Shown: positions 1 to 7,354, counted from the first letter of the stretch. The stretch: 10,872 bases of DNA from Hyphomicrobiales bacterium (GCA_027051995.1 JALUFY010000250.1:1-10872); one strand, 5' to 3'. Numbers and translations: made by a program. The notes: generated by a model from the letters alone, not told the origin.

Positions 1-49
1 TTCCGGCCCCGCCAGCCGCGCCGCTCCCGTGCGGCTGGCGGGGCCGGAA
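1..49. repeat. Perfect 19-bp inverted repeat at the left edge
   Basis: Bases 1-19 (TTCCGGCCCCGCCAGCCGC) are the exact reverse complement of 31-49, around an 11-base loop at 20-30. It lies inside the nnr reading frame, over the codons for SGPASRTGAARLAGPE. The conserved TGAARLA motif is intact down to about base 10. The final G-P-E is less diagnostic of the family. It could be a true intragenic hairpin, or a self-priming fold-back if base 1 is near a contig end. Confidence 0.9.
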
Positions 50-843
50 AGCGCCATCAGATGCCCGCGCTGGTATTTGTGCGCCATGACATGAAGGCGC
101 GGCAGCTCTTCGCGCCACAGGGGCGGGGCGTTCTCGAAGGCGCGCACATCCAGATCATCAAGCACCCGCCCCGAGATGCCGATATCCGTGACGATGATAT
201 CACCGCACAGGGCGCGCCCCGGCATGAGCACATGGCCGGGCTTCTTGCGGAAGAAGGTGACGGTCGCATCCGCGCGGACAACCGTTTCGCCCAGGGGCCG
301 TCCCGTCCCGCCATCCAGCCCGGAAGGCACGTCAACGGCCAGCACATGGGCCAAGCCGGCCTTGCCCATTGCGTTGATACGCCGGATCATCTCTCCGGCC
401 GCGCCGCGCACCGGGCGCGACAGCCCCGCGCCGAACAATGCATCGATGATCAGGCCCGTCCGTTCCGGCACGCCCTCCGCGACGGAGCCGATGGGGCCGC
501 CCCACAGGGCGGCGGCGCGCGCGGCGTCTCCCTTCAGGCGCGAGACATCGCCCAGCAGCGCCAGCTGCACCGGCCATCCGGCCTTGCGCAGCCAGCGGGC
601 GGCCACGAAGCCGTCGCCGCCATTGTTGCCCGGCCCGCAGGCCACGAAGACACGGTTCGGCGCAAGGCGGCGCATGCAGGCCCGCGCGATGCTCCAGCCG
701 GCGTTTTCCATCAGCACATGGCCGGGAACGCCGCCGGCCATGGCGGCGGCGTCGGCGGCCCGCGTCTGCTCAGGCGTGAGCAGCGCCAGGGCGCCCGCGG
801 GCTTTTCGGACAAAGAGGCTTTCATGGTCACAGAGGTATCCAT
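1..843 (-). CDS. nnr: Bifunctional NAD(P)H-hydrate repair enzyme Nnr (epimerase domain plus start of dehydratase domain), 3'-truncated by window edge
   Basis: Repairs damaged NADHX/NADPHX: the N-terminal domain epimerises the R and S hydrates, and the C-terminal domain dehydrates the S form using ADP or ATP. I translated 281 codons, in frame to base 1. The YjeF_N epimerase domain covers about residues 20-235: LTPEQTRAAD at 22-31, the GNNGGDGF loop at 72-79, DALFGAGL at 134-141 and DVPSGLDG at 171-178. The dehydratase domain opens with HKYQRGH at 255-261 and TGAARLA at 272-278, then leaves the window. The start is ATG at 843, preceded by AGG six bases upstream. An in-frame ATG at 825 has no Shine-Dalgarno and is less likely, although family homology starts only after it. 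The next upstream stop in frame is at 898-900. The gene is divergent from glnB. The last visible codons lie in a 19-bp inverted repeat that may be an artefact. Confidence 0.93.
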   Translation of the reverse strand, partial: MDTSVTMKASLSEKPAGALALLTPEQTRAADAAAMAGGVPGHVLMENAGWSIARACMRRLAPNRVFVACGPGNNGGDGFVAARWLRKAGWPVQLALLGDVSRLKGDAARAAALWGGPIGSVAEGVPERTGLIIDALFGAGLSRPVRGAAGEMIRRINAMGKAGLAHVLAVDVPSGLDGGTGRPLGETVVRADATVTFFRKKPGHVLMPGRALCGDIIVTDIGISGRVLDDLDVRAFENAPPLWREELPRLHVMAHKYQRGHLMALSGPASRTGAARLAGPE

Positions 844-847
844 TTTC

Positions 848-864
848 TGCCTGAAAAGCAGGCA
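848..864 (-). promoter_or_regulatory. Hairpin containing the nnr ribosome binding site
   Basis: Read on the minus strand, TGCCTG-CTTTT-CAGGCA forms a 6-bp stem with a 5-base loop and ends four bases before the nnr ATG at 843. The AGG that best serves as Shine-Dalgarno (852-850) is in the second arm, so the stem would mask it in the mRNA. As DNA, the same sequence is a perfect interrupted palindrome and could instead be an operator. The structure is seen in the sequence; the function is inferred. Confidence 0.45.
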
Positions 865-872
865 ATTGATTA

Positions 873-1395
<523 letters not shown>

Positions 1396-1438
1396 GGGGT
1401 TCCCGGCGGAGGGAAAGACATTTCAAGAGGGGATCAGC

Positions 1439-1458
1439 GCGGCGCGCCCTTGCGCCGC
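1439..1458 (+). other. Hairpin in the glnB-glnA intergenic region
   Basis: GCGGCGC (1439-1445) and GCGCCGC (1452-1458) form a perfect 7-bp GC stem with a 6-base loop. There is no following U-run, so it is not a standard terminator. It might stabilise or process the glnB-glnA transcript, or reduce read-through into glnA. I see no convincing separate promoter for glnA in the remaining 1396-1513 gap. Confidence 0.4.
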
Positions 1459-1513
1459 CTGAGGCCAGAATATCAACCACCAGAAGACAAACACGAGAAA
1501 GCGAGGCATAAAC

Positions 1514-2932
1514 ATGGCCAAGAAGAAAACGGCGGCGTCCGTTCTCAAGGAGATCAAGGACAAGGACATCAAGTTCGTCGATCTCCGGTTCACCGATCCG
1601 CGCGGCAAGCTTCAGCATCTGACCATGGACGTTTCCGCCATGGGCGAGGACGAATTCGCCGACGGAATCATGTTCGACGGCTCCTCCATCGCCGGCTGGA
1701 AGGCGATCAACGAATCCGACATGGTGCTCATGCCCGACCCCGAGACGGCGCATGTCGATCCCTTCTACGCCCAGCCGACGCTCGGCATTTTCTGCGACAT
1801 TCTGGAGCCGGAAACCGGCGAGGGCTATGACCGCGACCCGCGCATGACCGCCAAGCGCGCCGAGGCCTATGTCAAGCAGAGCGGCGTTGGCGATTCCGTC
1901 TTCTTCGGCCCGGAAGCCGAGTTCTTCATGTTCGACGACGTGCGCTTCACCAACGAGCCCTATGACTGCGCCTTCCACGTGGACGACGTGGAGCTGCCCA
2001 AGAACTGCGGCGCGGAATACGAGACCGGCAACATGGGCCACCGCCCGCGCACCAAGGGCGGCTACTTCCCCATCAACCCGGTGGATTCGGCCACCGACAT
2101 CCGCTCCGAAATGGTCTCGGTGATGAACGATCTGGGCCTTGAGGCCGAGAAGCAGCATCACGAGGTGGGCGCGGCGCAGCATGAGCTGGGCATCAAGTTC
2201 GACACCCTCACCCGCATCGCCGACAAGCTGCAGCTCTACAAATACGTGGTGCACAACGTCGCTCAGGCCTATGGCAAGACGGCGACCTTCATGCCCAAGC
2301 CGGTCTATGGCGACAACGGCACCGGCATGCACTGCCACCAGTCCATCTGGAAGGGCGGCAAGCCGCTGTTCGCCGGCAAGGAATACGCCGGCCTGTCCAA
2401 GGAGTGCCTGTATTACATCGGCGGCATCATCAAGCACGCCAAGTCGCTGAACGCCTTCACCAACCCGTCCACCAACTCCTACAAGCGTCTGGTGCCGGGC
2501 TTCGAGGCGCCGGTGCTGCTGGCCTATTCGGCGCGCAACCGCTCCGCGTCCTGCCGCATCCCCTACTCGCCCTCGGCCAACGGCAAGCGCGTCGAGGTGC
2601 GTTTCCCCGATCCGACGGCGAACCCCTACCTGGCCTTCGCCGCCATGTTCATGGCCGGCATGGACGGCATCATGAACAAGATCCATCCCGGCGACGCCAT
2701 GGACAAGGATCTCTACGACCTGCCGCCGGAGGAGCTCAAGGAGATCCCGACCGTCTGCGGCTCGTTGCGCGAGGCCCTGAACGCCCTGGAGGCCGATCAC
2801 GAGTATCTGCTGGCCGGCGGCGTCTTCACCAAGGATCAGATCGAGGCCTACGCCGAGCTCAAGTGGGAGGAGAACACCCGCTTCGAGCATGCCCCGCACC
2901 CTGTCGAATTCGACATGTATTACTCCTGCTGA
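1514..2932 (+). CDS. glnA: Type I glutamine synthetase
   Basis: Makes glutamine from glutamate, ammonia and ATP; it is the main ammonium assimilation enzyme and forms a cytoplasmic dodecamer. The 472 residues match bacterial GSI-beta. The beta-grasp domain carries the [10 protein letters not shown] signature at 53-62. The catalytic domain shows FGPEAEFF at 131-138, the [10 protein letters not shown] metal and ATP region at 268-277, [13 protein letters not shown] at 321-333 and RIPYSP at 348-353. The Tyr in [10 protein letters not shown] (residue 401) is the adenylylation site used by GlnE, so activity is expected to be controlled through PII. GAGG at 1503-1506 lies seven bases before the ATG. 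It is co-directional with glnB and closed by a strong terminator. Nothing is missing or broken. Confidence 0.98.
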   Translation: MAKKKTAASVLKEIKDKDIKFVDLRFTDPRGKLQHLTMDVSAMGEDEFADGIMFDGSSIAGWKAINESDMVLMPDPETAHVDPFYAQPTLGIFCDILEPETGEGYDRDPRMTAKRAEAYVKQSGVGDSVFFGPEAEFFMFDDVRFTNEPYDCAFHVDDVELPKNCGAEYETGNMGHRPRTKGGYFPINPVDSATDIRSEMVSVMNDLGLEAEKQHHEVGAAQHELGIKFDTLTRIADKLQLYKYVVHNVAQAYGKTATFMPKPVYGDNGTGMHCHQSIWKGGKPLFAGKEYAGLSKECLYYIGGIIKHAKSLNAFTNPSTNSYKRLVPGFEAPVLLAYSARNRSASCRIPYSPSANGKRVEVRFPDPTANPYLAFAAMFMAGMDGIMNKIHPGDAMDKDLYDLPPEELKEIPTVCGSLREALNALEADHEYLLAGGVFTKDQIEAYAELKWEENTRFEHAPHPVEFDMYYSC

Positions 2933-2955
2933 GGAGCGGACCGGAAGACAAACGC

Positions 2956-2983
2956 AAGGCCGGGGTTCGCCCCGGCCTTTTTC
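2956..2983 (+). terminator. Rho-independent terminator of glnBA
   Basis: AAGGCCGGGG (2956-2965), a TTCG tetraloop (2966-2969) and CCCCGGCCTT (2970-2979) form a perfect 10-bp stem running into TTTTT (2978-2982). It starts 24 bases after the glnA stop. Confidence 0.95.
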
Positions 2984-2994
2984 AATTGCGAAAT

Positions 2995-3024
2995 GCGGCT
3001 TTCCCGCTCAGCCGCGAAAGCGGG
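2995..3024 (+). promoter_or_regulatory. Interleaved stems (pseudoknot or mutually exclusive hairpins) in the leader of the HAD gene
   Basis: GCGGCT (2995-3000) pairs with AGCCGC (3010-3015), and CCCGCT (3003-3008) pairs with AGCGGG (3019-3024), all without mismatch. The order is 1-2-1'-2', with 2-, 1- and 3-base connectors, which is the topology of an H-type pseudoknot. A third pairing, GCTTTC (2998-3003) with GAAAGC (3016-3021), competes with both. It sits between the glnA terminator and the next gene, whose ribosome binding site is about 30 bases downstream. No promoter is obvious in the short gap, so whether this is transcribed as a leader is unknown. Confidence 0.35.
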
Positions 3025-3062
3025 GGATGCGCCGGAGCCACTGATCGGGACTGGAGGCAGGC

Positions 3063-3806
3063 ATGGACTATTCTTCTTTTCAGGTTCTCACCTTCGATTG
3101 CTACGGCACGCTGATCGACTGGGAAAGCGGCATCTGGGACGCCTTGCAGCCGCTGTTCATGGCGGCCGGGCGCAATGATATTTCGCGCAAGGCGGCGCTG
3201 GAGGCCTTCGCGCGGGCCGAGAGCGCCATCGAGGCCGAATGCCCTGCCCTGCCCTATGACCAGGTGCTGCAAAAAGTGCATGGGCGGCTGGCGGAGCATT
3301 TCGGCATGGAGACCGACGGTGCGCTGGATGAGGCCTTCGGCAAATCGATCGCCCACTGGCCGGCCTTTCCGGATACGGCGGAGGCGCTGCGCCTGCTGAA
3401 GAAGCGCTTCAAGCTGGTCATTCTGTCCAATGTTCACCGGGCCGGTTTCGCCGCCTCCAACCGCAAGCTGGGGGTGGCGTTCGACGCCATCTATACCGCG
3501 CAGGACATTGGCTCCTACAAGCCCGATCTGGCGAATTTCCGCTACATGCTGGCGCATCTTGAGGAGGATTTCGCCATCCCGCCCTCCGGCGTTCTGCATG
3601 TGGCGCAAAGCCTGTTTCACGATCATGCCCCGGCGCGCCAGATGGGACTGGCCAATGTCTGGATCGACCGGCAGGGCCTGAGCAGGGGCGGAGACTGGGG
3701 CGCGACGGCGAAGCTGCGCGAGCGGCCAGAGGTGGACGCCATATTTCCGGACATGCGCGCCTTCGCCACGGCAGCCTCTTTCCCGGCGGAGAACATCTCC
3801 CCTTGA
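3063..3806 (+). CDS. HAD-superfamily hydrolase, type II haloacid dehalogenase-like
   Basis: The fold predicts hydrolysis through an aspartyl-enzyme intermediate; the substrate is not known. Over 247 residues, motif I is FDCYGTLID with the nucleophile Asp12. Tyr14, in place of the second Asp of HAD phosphatases, is typical of L-2-haloacid dehalogenases. Motif II is ILSNV (Ser122-Asn123) and motif III is the Lys in SYKPD (153). Motif IV is QSLFHD (182-187), which does not carry the SxN pattern of characterised dehalogenases such as L-DEX, so dehalogenase activity is uncertain. No signal peptide is seen, so it is probably cytoplasmic. GGAGG at 3053-3057 lies five bases before the ATG. The gene follows the glnA terminator and precedes the YqhA gene by 60 bp. 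There is no visible link to nitrogen metabolism. Confidence 0.88.
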   Translation: MDYSSFQVLTFDCYGTLIDWESGIWDALQPLFMAAGRNDISRKAALEAFARAESAIEAECPALPYDQVLQKVHGRLAEHFGMETDGALDEAFGKSIAHWPAFPDTAEALRLLKKRFKLVILSNVHRAGFAASNRKLGVAFDAIYTAQDIGSYKPDLANFRYMLAHLEEDFAIPPSGVLHVAQSLFHDHAPARQMGLANVWIDRQGLSRGGDWGATAKLRERPEVDAIFPDMRAFATAASFPAENISP

Positions 3807-3866
3807 ACGGCGCGCGCCATGCTCTACCTTCGGCGGACAGGCAATCACACCGGCAAGGGGAAGAAC

Positions 3867-4439
3867 ATGCTGAAAAGGATCGAATGGCTGTTTGAAGGAT
3901 TTCTGTGGCAATCACGCCTCGTGGTGCTGGTGGCGGTCATCGCCTCGCTGCTCGTCTCCTTCGCCGTTTTCTACATGGCCAGCGCCGACGTCTTCATCAT
4001 GCTGGCGCATCTGCTGCATTATCCGCAGCTGGAGCCCGCCCAGCGGGCCATACTGCACGATGAAACCATCAAGCACGTGGTGCAGGTGGTGGACGGCTAT
4101 CTGCTGGCCACCGTGCTGCTGATCTTCGCGCTCGGCATGTATGAACTGTTCATCTCGCGCATCGATCAGGCCGACGAGGCCTCGGCGTCGCGCATTCTCT
4201 CGGTGCGCAATCTGGACGATCTCAAGAACCGCCTGGCCAAGGTCATCCTGATGATTCTAGTGGTCAAGTTCTTCGAGCACGCCATCGGCATGACCTTCAC
4301 ATCCGCCAGGGACATGCTCAGCTTCGCAGGCGGCATCGCCCTGATTGGCCTGGCCCTGTATCTCACGCACGCCGCGGACGGGCATTCAGGCGCGCGGCGC
4401 GATTCCGAACGCGATTCCGGGACGGAAAGGGAGCACTAG
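3867..4439 (+). CDS. yqhA: YqhA/UPF0114 family inner membrane protein
   Basis: Function is unknown for the family. The 190-residue protein has four predicted membrane helices at about 16-38, 73-98, 122-143 and 150-168. The conserved core is RIEWLFEGFLWQSR near the N-terminus, VVDGYLLATVLLIFALGMYELFISRID in the middle and LVVKFFEH in the third helix. I chose the ATG at 3867 because AAGGGGA lies five bases upstream and the family N-terminus begins there. An in-frame ATG at 3819 would add 16 unrelated residues and has no ribosome binding site. The polar tail after residue 169 is not part of the conserved family; it includes a short RDSERDSG repeat and makes the protein longer than the roughly 164-residue E. 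coli homologue. It may be transcribed with the upstream HAD gene, 60 bp away. Confidence 0.88.
   Translation: MLKRIEWLFEGFLWQSRLVVLVAVIASLLVSFAVFYMASADVFIMLAHLLHYPQLEPAQRAILHDETIKHVVQVVDGYLLATVLLIFALGMYELFISRIDQADEASASRILSVRNLDDLKNRLAKVILMILVVKFFEHAIGMTFTSARDMLSFAGGIALIGLALYLTHAADGHSGARRDSERDSGTEREH
4398..4419 (+). repeat. Two 10-bp direct repeats, each with a GANTC site
   Basis: CGCGATTCCG occurs at 4398-4407 and again at 4410-4419, a 12-bp period. Each copy contains GATTC, a target of the cell-cycle methylase CcrM in many Alphaproteobacteria. The repeat lies in the non-conserved tail of the YqhA gene, about 85-105 bp before the sigma factor gene. It may be simple coding repetition (Arg-Asp-Ser) or a regulatory site. 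Confidence 0.6.
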
Positions 4440-4502
4440 CTTGAATAGTCCCCGCCTCCGGCCCAGATACGAAGAAAGAGACATTTTCAAAGGAGCGGGA
4501 TC

Positions 4503-5132
4503 ATGACCAGGGCTGACTGGGAAAAGATCGAAAAGGGTGACAAGGCCGCGTTTGACGCGCTGGCGGAGAAGGAAATGGCCGGGCTGCTCGAGGCCGCCAG
4601 ACACGAGGTGGCCTATTTCGAGGACGTCGGCGATTTCCCGCCCCGCTACATGACGCCGGAAGAGCTGGTGGGCGCCGCGCTCATTCAGGCCTGGGACAAC
4701 CGGGCGAAAAAACCGCGGGGCATGGAAGCGCGCGCCTGGCTTTACGCCATGCTGTTCAGCGCCGCCGACAAGCTGGCGGCGCGCCGCCGCGACATCCAGA
4801 AACACGAAACCCTCTCTACGGATCAGGTCATCCCGGATGATCCTCTGGTGCTTGATCCCAACTATGACGACGACGAGAGCTTCTACGAATGGTATCAGCC
4901 TGATGAAGCGCTGAAGTGGGAAGACGTGATCGCCTCCCAGGCCATCGCGCCGGAAGAGCTGATCAGCATCTGCGAAAGCGCGCCGGCGAGGCTGGACAAG
5001 CTGGAGCGCCGCGCCGCCCTGCTCTATTTCCGGCTCGGTTTCACCATCGAGCAGATCTGCCGCGTCACGCACAAGCCGGCCAGGGAGATCGCCGCGCTGC
5101 TGGAGAGCGCGCGCGGCAAGCTGAGGGGGTGA
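4503..5132 (+). CDS. Small sigma-70-family RNA polymerase sigma factor (ECF-like, atypical)
   Basis: Probably directs RNA polymerase to a specific promoter set; the regulon is unknown. The 209 residues hold a region-2-like part, with MTPEELVGAALIQAW (50-64) resembling region 2.2 and ARAWLYAMLFSAADKLAARRRD (76-97) resembling 2.3-2.4. The region-4-like part at about 165-208 (ERRAALLYFRLGFTIEQICRV, then a helix ending ESARGKLRG) has the usual helix-turn-helix spacing. Between them is a 60-residue linker that is strongly acidic at 112-141, with DDDESFYEWYQPDE, and is longer than in canonical ECF factors. No anti-sigma gene is adjacent. AAAGGAG at 4489-4495 lies seven bases before the ATG. The preceding 63-bp gap shows no promoter I would trust. 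The stop is four bases before the permease start, so the two are probably one operon. Confidence 0.8.
   Translation: MTRADWEKIEKGDKAAFDALAEKEMAGLLEAARHEVAYFEDVGDFPPRYMTPEELVGAALIQAWDNRAKKPRGMEARAWLYAMLFSAADKLAARRRDIQKHETLSTDQVIPDDPLVLDPNYDDDESFYEWYQPDEALKWEDVIASQAIAPEELISICESAPARLDKLERRAALLYFRLGFTIEQICRVTHKPAREIAALLESARGKLRG
5123..5129 (+). promoter_or_regulatory. Permease ribosome binding site inside the sigma gene
   Basis: GAGGGGG lies over the last codons of the sigma factor gene, seven bases before the GTG at 5137. It supports the GTG as the start and suggests translational coupling of the two genes. Confidence 0.7.
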
Positions 5133-5136
5133 ACCG

Positions 5137-6453
5137 GTGCAGGAACAAACCCGCCAAGGCGGCAAGAAGGCGCTTGGCCTGCTGGAGCTGATCGCGCTGG
5201 GCGTCGGCGGCATGATTGGCGGCGGCATCTTCTCCATGCTGGGGCTGGCCGTCTCGATCACCGGACACGCGGCCCCCTTCGCCTTTCTCATCGGCTCCTT
5301 CGTGGCCTTTTTCGCCGGATATTCCTATATCAAACTGGCCCTGACCTTCCGCAATGACGGGGCCTCCTACATCTATCTGATGCGCGCCTTCCCCCACAGG
5401 CCGGAAATCCCCACCATGACGGGCTGGACGGTGACCATCGGCTATGTGGGCACGCTGGCGCTCTACGCCTTCACCTTCGGGGCCTATGGCGCCGATCTGA
5501 TCGGCCAGTCCGGCGCGCCGGTGATCCGCATGGCCATGTCCCTGGCGGTGCTGATCTTCTTCCTGCTGGTCAATCTGCGCGGCGCGCGCGCCTCCGGCCA
5601 TACCGAGGATCTGGTCGTTTACGCCAAGATTCTCATTCTCGCGGTCTTCGCCGTGGCCGGAATGAAGACCATTTCGCATCACAATCTCTTTCCGCTGTTC
5701 GACAAGGGCGGGGCTTCCGTCTTCATGGCCGGAGCGCTCATTTTCGTCGCCTTCGAGGGCTTTCAGCTGATCACCAACACGGTGACCGAAACGCGCGATC
5801 CGGACAGGAACATTCCACGGGGCATCTATGGCGCCATCGCCATCACCTCGGCTATCTACATCCTGCTGGCGGTGGTGGCCATCGGCAATCTGCCCATCCC
5901 CGAACTGATCAAGGCGGAGGAATACGCCCTGGCGGAGGCGGCCCGGCCGGTGCTCGGCGAGGCCGGCGTCATCATGGTGGGCATCGCCGCCCTTCTGGCC
6001 ACCTCGTCGGCCATCAACGCCACGGTGCTGGGCTCGGCCCGCATGATGGCGGAGATGGCGCGGGAACGGCGCATGCCGGCCTGGCTCGCCGCGCGCAACG
6101 AGACGGGCGCGCCGTGGCTGGCCGTCATTGTCTTGAGCGGTCTGGCCGGGGCCTTCACCCTGCTGGGCGGGCTTGAGGTCATCGCCTCCTTTTCGTCCAT
6201 GACATTCCTGCTTGTCTCCATCGGCGTCTCCGTGGCCAACTGGAAGCTGCGCGCCAAAACCGGCTCGAAGCCGTGGATCATCGCGGCGGGCATCGCGCTG
6301 ATGAGCGTGACCGTCGTGCTGCTCCTGGTTCATCTGGGCACGGAAAAGCCGCTGACCCTGGCCGCCGTGGCGGGCATCTACGCCGCCGCCGGCTTCCCGG
6401 CCTGGATATACGGCCGGCAAAAGGGAGCGGAGAAAGGCGCCGGCGCATCATGA
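5137..6453 (+). CDS. APC-family amino acid permease
   Basis: Inner membrane secondary transporter of the amino acid-polyamine-organocation superfamily; the substrate cannot be read from the sequence. The 438 residues contain about twelve hydrophobic helices. The first carries the signature GVGGMIGGGIFSMLG (22-36), whose unwound Gly-rich segment binds the substrate backbone in this family. AFEGFQLITNTVTETRDPDRNIPRGI (205-230) matches the conserved helix 6 to loop segment. Later helices are near 275-299, 325-367, 379-399 and 405-425. The GTG start four bases after the sigma factor stop gives a short polar N-terminus directly before helix 1, and the only good ribosome binding site is at 5123-5129. 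Being paired with a sigma factor is unusual and suggests that the transporter is a target of, or a sensor for, that regulator; this is inference. Confidence 0.92.
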   Translation: MQEQTRQGGKKALGLLELIALGVGGMIGGGIFSMLGLAVSITGHAAPFAFLIGSFVAFFAGYSYIKLALTFRNDGASYIYLMRAFPHRPEIPTMTGWTVTIGYVGTLALYAFTFGAYGADLIGQSGAPVIRMAMSLAVLIFFLLVNLRGARASGHTEDLVVYAKILILAVFAVAGMKTISHHNLFPLFDKGGASVFMAGALIFVAFEGFQLITNTVTETRDPDRNIPRGIYGAIAITSAIYILLAVVAIGNLPIPELIKAEEYALAEAARPVLGEAGVIMVGIAALLATSSAINATVLGSARMMAEMARERRMPAWLAARNETGAPWLAVIVLSGLAGAFTLLGGLEVIASFSSMTFLLVSIGVSVANWKLRAKTGSKPWIIAAGIALMSVTVVLLLVHLGTEKPLTLAAVAGIYAAAGFPAWIYGRQKGAEKGAGAS

Positions 6454-6465
6454 CATTCCGGCCTC

Positions 6466-6486
6466 GCGCGGGCCCTTTGGCCGCGC
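6466..6486 (+). other. GC-rich hairpin between the permease and the HAD-IIB gene
   Basis: GCGC-(G)-GGCC (6466-6474), loop CTTT (6475-6478) and GGCCGCGC (6479-6486) form an 8-bp stem with one bulged G. No T-run follows, so it is a poor intrinsic terminator, although it lies 13 bases after the permease stop. A weak TTGGCC-16-TATGAC promoter-like pair (6477-6504) overlaps it. Confidence 0.3.
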
Positions 6487-6543
6487 CGCCGGTTCTGCTA
6501 TGACCGCATGGCCGCCACATCCTTTGAGCCCCCGCGAGGTCAC

Positions 6544-7350
6544 ATGCCCATGCAACCCGTCTCCAACATGCCCCGCGCGGTTTTGCGGGCCGTTACCACT
6601 GTGATGGCGGACATCGACGACACCATCACCAGCGAAGGCCGCCTGCCCGCCGCCTCCTACGCGGCGCTCGAGCGGCTGCATGACGCCGGGCTGCATGTGG
6701 CGCTGATCACGGGCCGGCCCGCCGGGTGGTGCGACATGATTGCCCGCTTCTGGCCGGTCAGCGGCGTGGTGGGCGAAAACGGCGCCTTCTGTTTCGCCCA
6801 TGACGCGGAAAACAAAACCATGCGCCGCATTTACGCCGCCAGCGCCGAAGACCGGCGGGCGGCGCGTGAGAAAATGGCGCATATCGCAAGGCGGGCGCTG
6901 AGAGAGGTTCCCGGCTGCGCGGTGGCCGCCGATCAGGCCTACCGGGAAACCGATCTGGCCATCGATTTCCGCGAGGACGTGCCGCCGCTGGACCTGGCGG
7001 CGGCGGAGAGGATCAAGGCCATCTGCGAGCAGGAAGGGGCGGTGGCGAAAATCTCCTCCATTCATGTCAACTGCTGGTTCGGAGAGCATGACAAGCTGTC
7101 CATGGCCCGCGTGCTGGCCCGCGATGTGCTCGGCTTCGATCTGGAGAAGGAAAGGGACAAGGTGATCTATTGCGGCGACAGCCCCAATGATGCGCCCATG
7201 TTCGCCTTTTTCCCGAACGCCTGCGGCGTGGCCAACGTGGCGGATTTTCCCGGCCGGATCGAAACGCCCCCGTCCTGGGTGGCGTCACAAAGAGGCGGCG
7301 CGGGCTTCGTTGAAATCGCCGAGGCCATTCTGCGCGCGCAGGGAGAGTGA
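6544..7350 (+). CDS. HAD-IIB (Cof-like) family phosphatase
   Basis: Predicted cytoplasmic phosphatase, probably acting on a sugar phosphate or similar small molecule; the exact substrate is unknown. In the 268-residue protein, motif I is ADIDDT (Asp23 and Asp25), motif II is ITGR (Thr56), motif III is the Lys in EHDKLS (184), and motif IV is YCGDSPNDAPMF with Asp212 and Asp216. The type IIB cap lies between motifs II and III. VGENGAF (76-82) is characteristic of this branch, which is often annotated as mannosyl-3-phosphoglycerate or sucrose/trehalose phosphatase-like. ATG 6544 is preferred because GAGG lies at 6536-6539; the in-frame ATG at 6508 has no ribosome binding site, and ATG 6550 is an alternative. 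It stands alone after the permease (90 bp gap) and converges on ntrX. Confidence 0.88.
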   Translation: MPMQPVSNMPRAVLRAVTTVMADIDDTITSEGRLPAASYAALERLHDAGLHVALITGRPAGWCDMIARFWPVSGVVGENGAFCFAHDAENKTMRRIYAASAEDRRAAREKMAHIARRALREVPGCAVAADQAYRETDLAIDFREDVPPLDLAAAERIKAICEQEGAVAKISSIHVNCWFGEHDKLSMARVLARDVLGFDLEKERDKVIYCGDSPNDAPMFAFFPNACGVANVADFPGRIETPPSWVASQRGGAGFVEIAEAILRAQGE

Positions 7351-7354
7351 AAGA

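Noticed and set aside
3809..3818. GGCGCGCGCC palindrome after the first HAD gene
   Set aside because: It is a 10-bp CpG palindrome with no loop and no T-run, expected by chance at this GC content.
4441..4471. TTGAAT with a GATAC-like -10 before the sigma factor gene
   Set aside because: Neither spacing (17 or 19) gives a good -10, and no GGAAC/CGTT ECF-type autoregulated promoter is visible either.
5065..6420. 451-codon open frame on the minus strand
   Set aside because: It is antisense to the permease, made of His/Gly/Gln/Asp-rich low-complexity sequence, with no hydrophobic or conserved motif.
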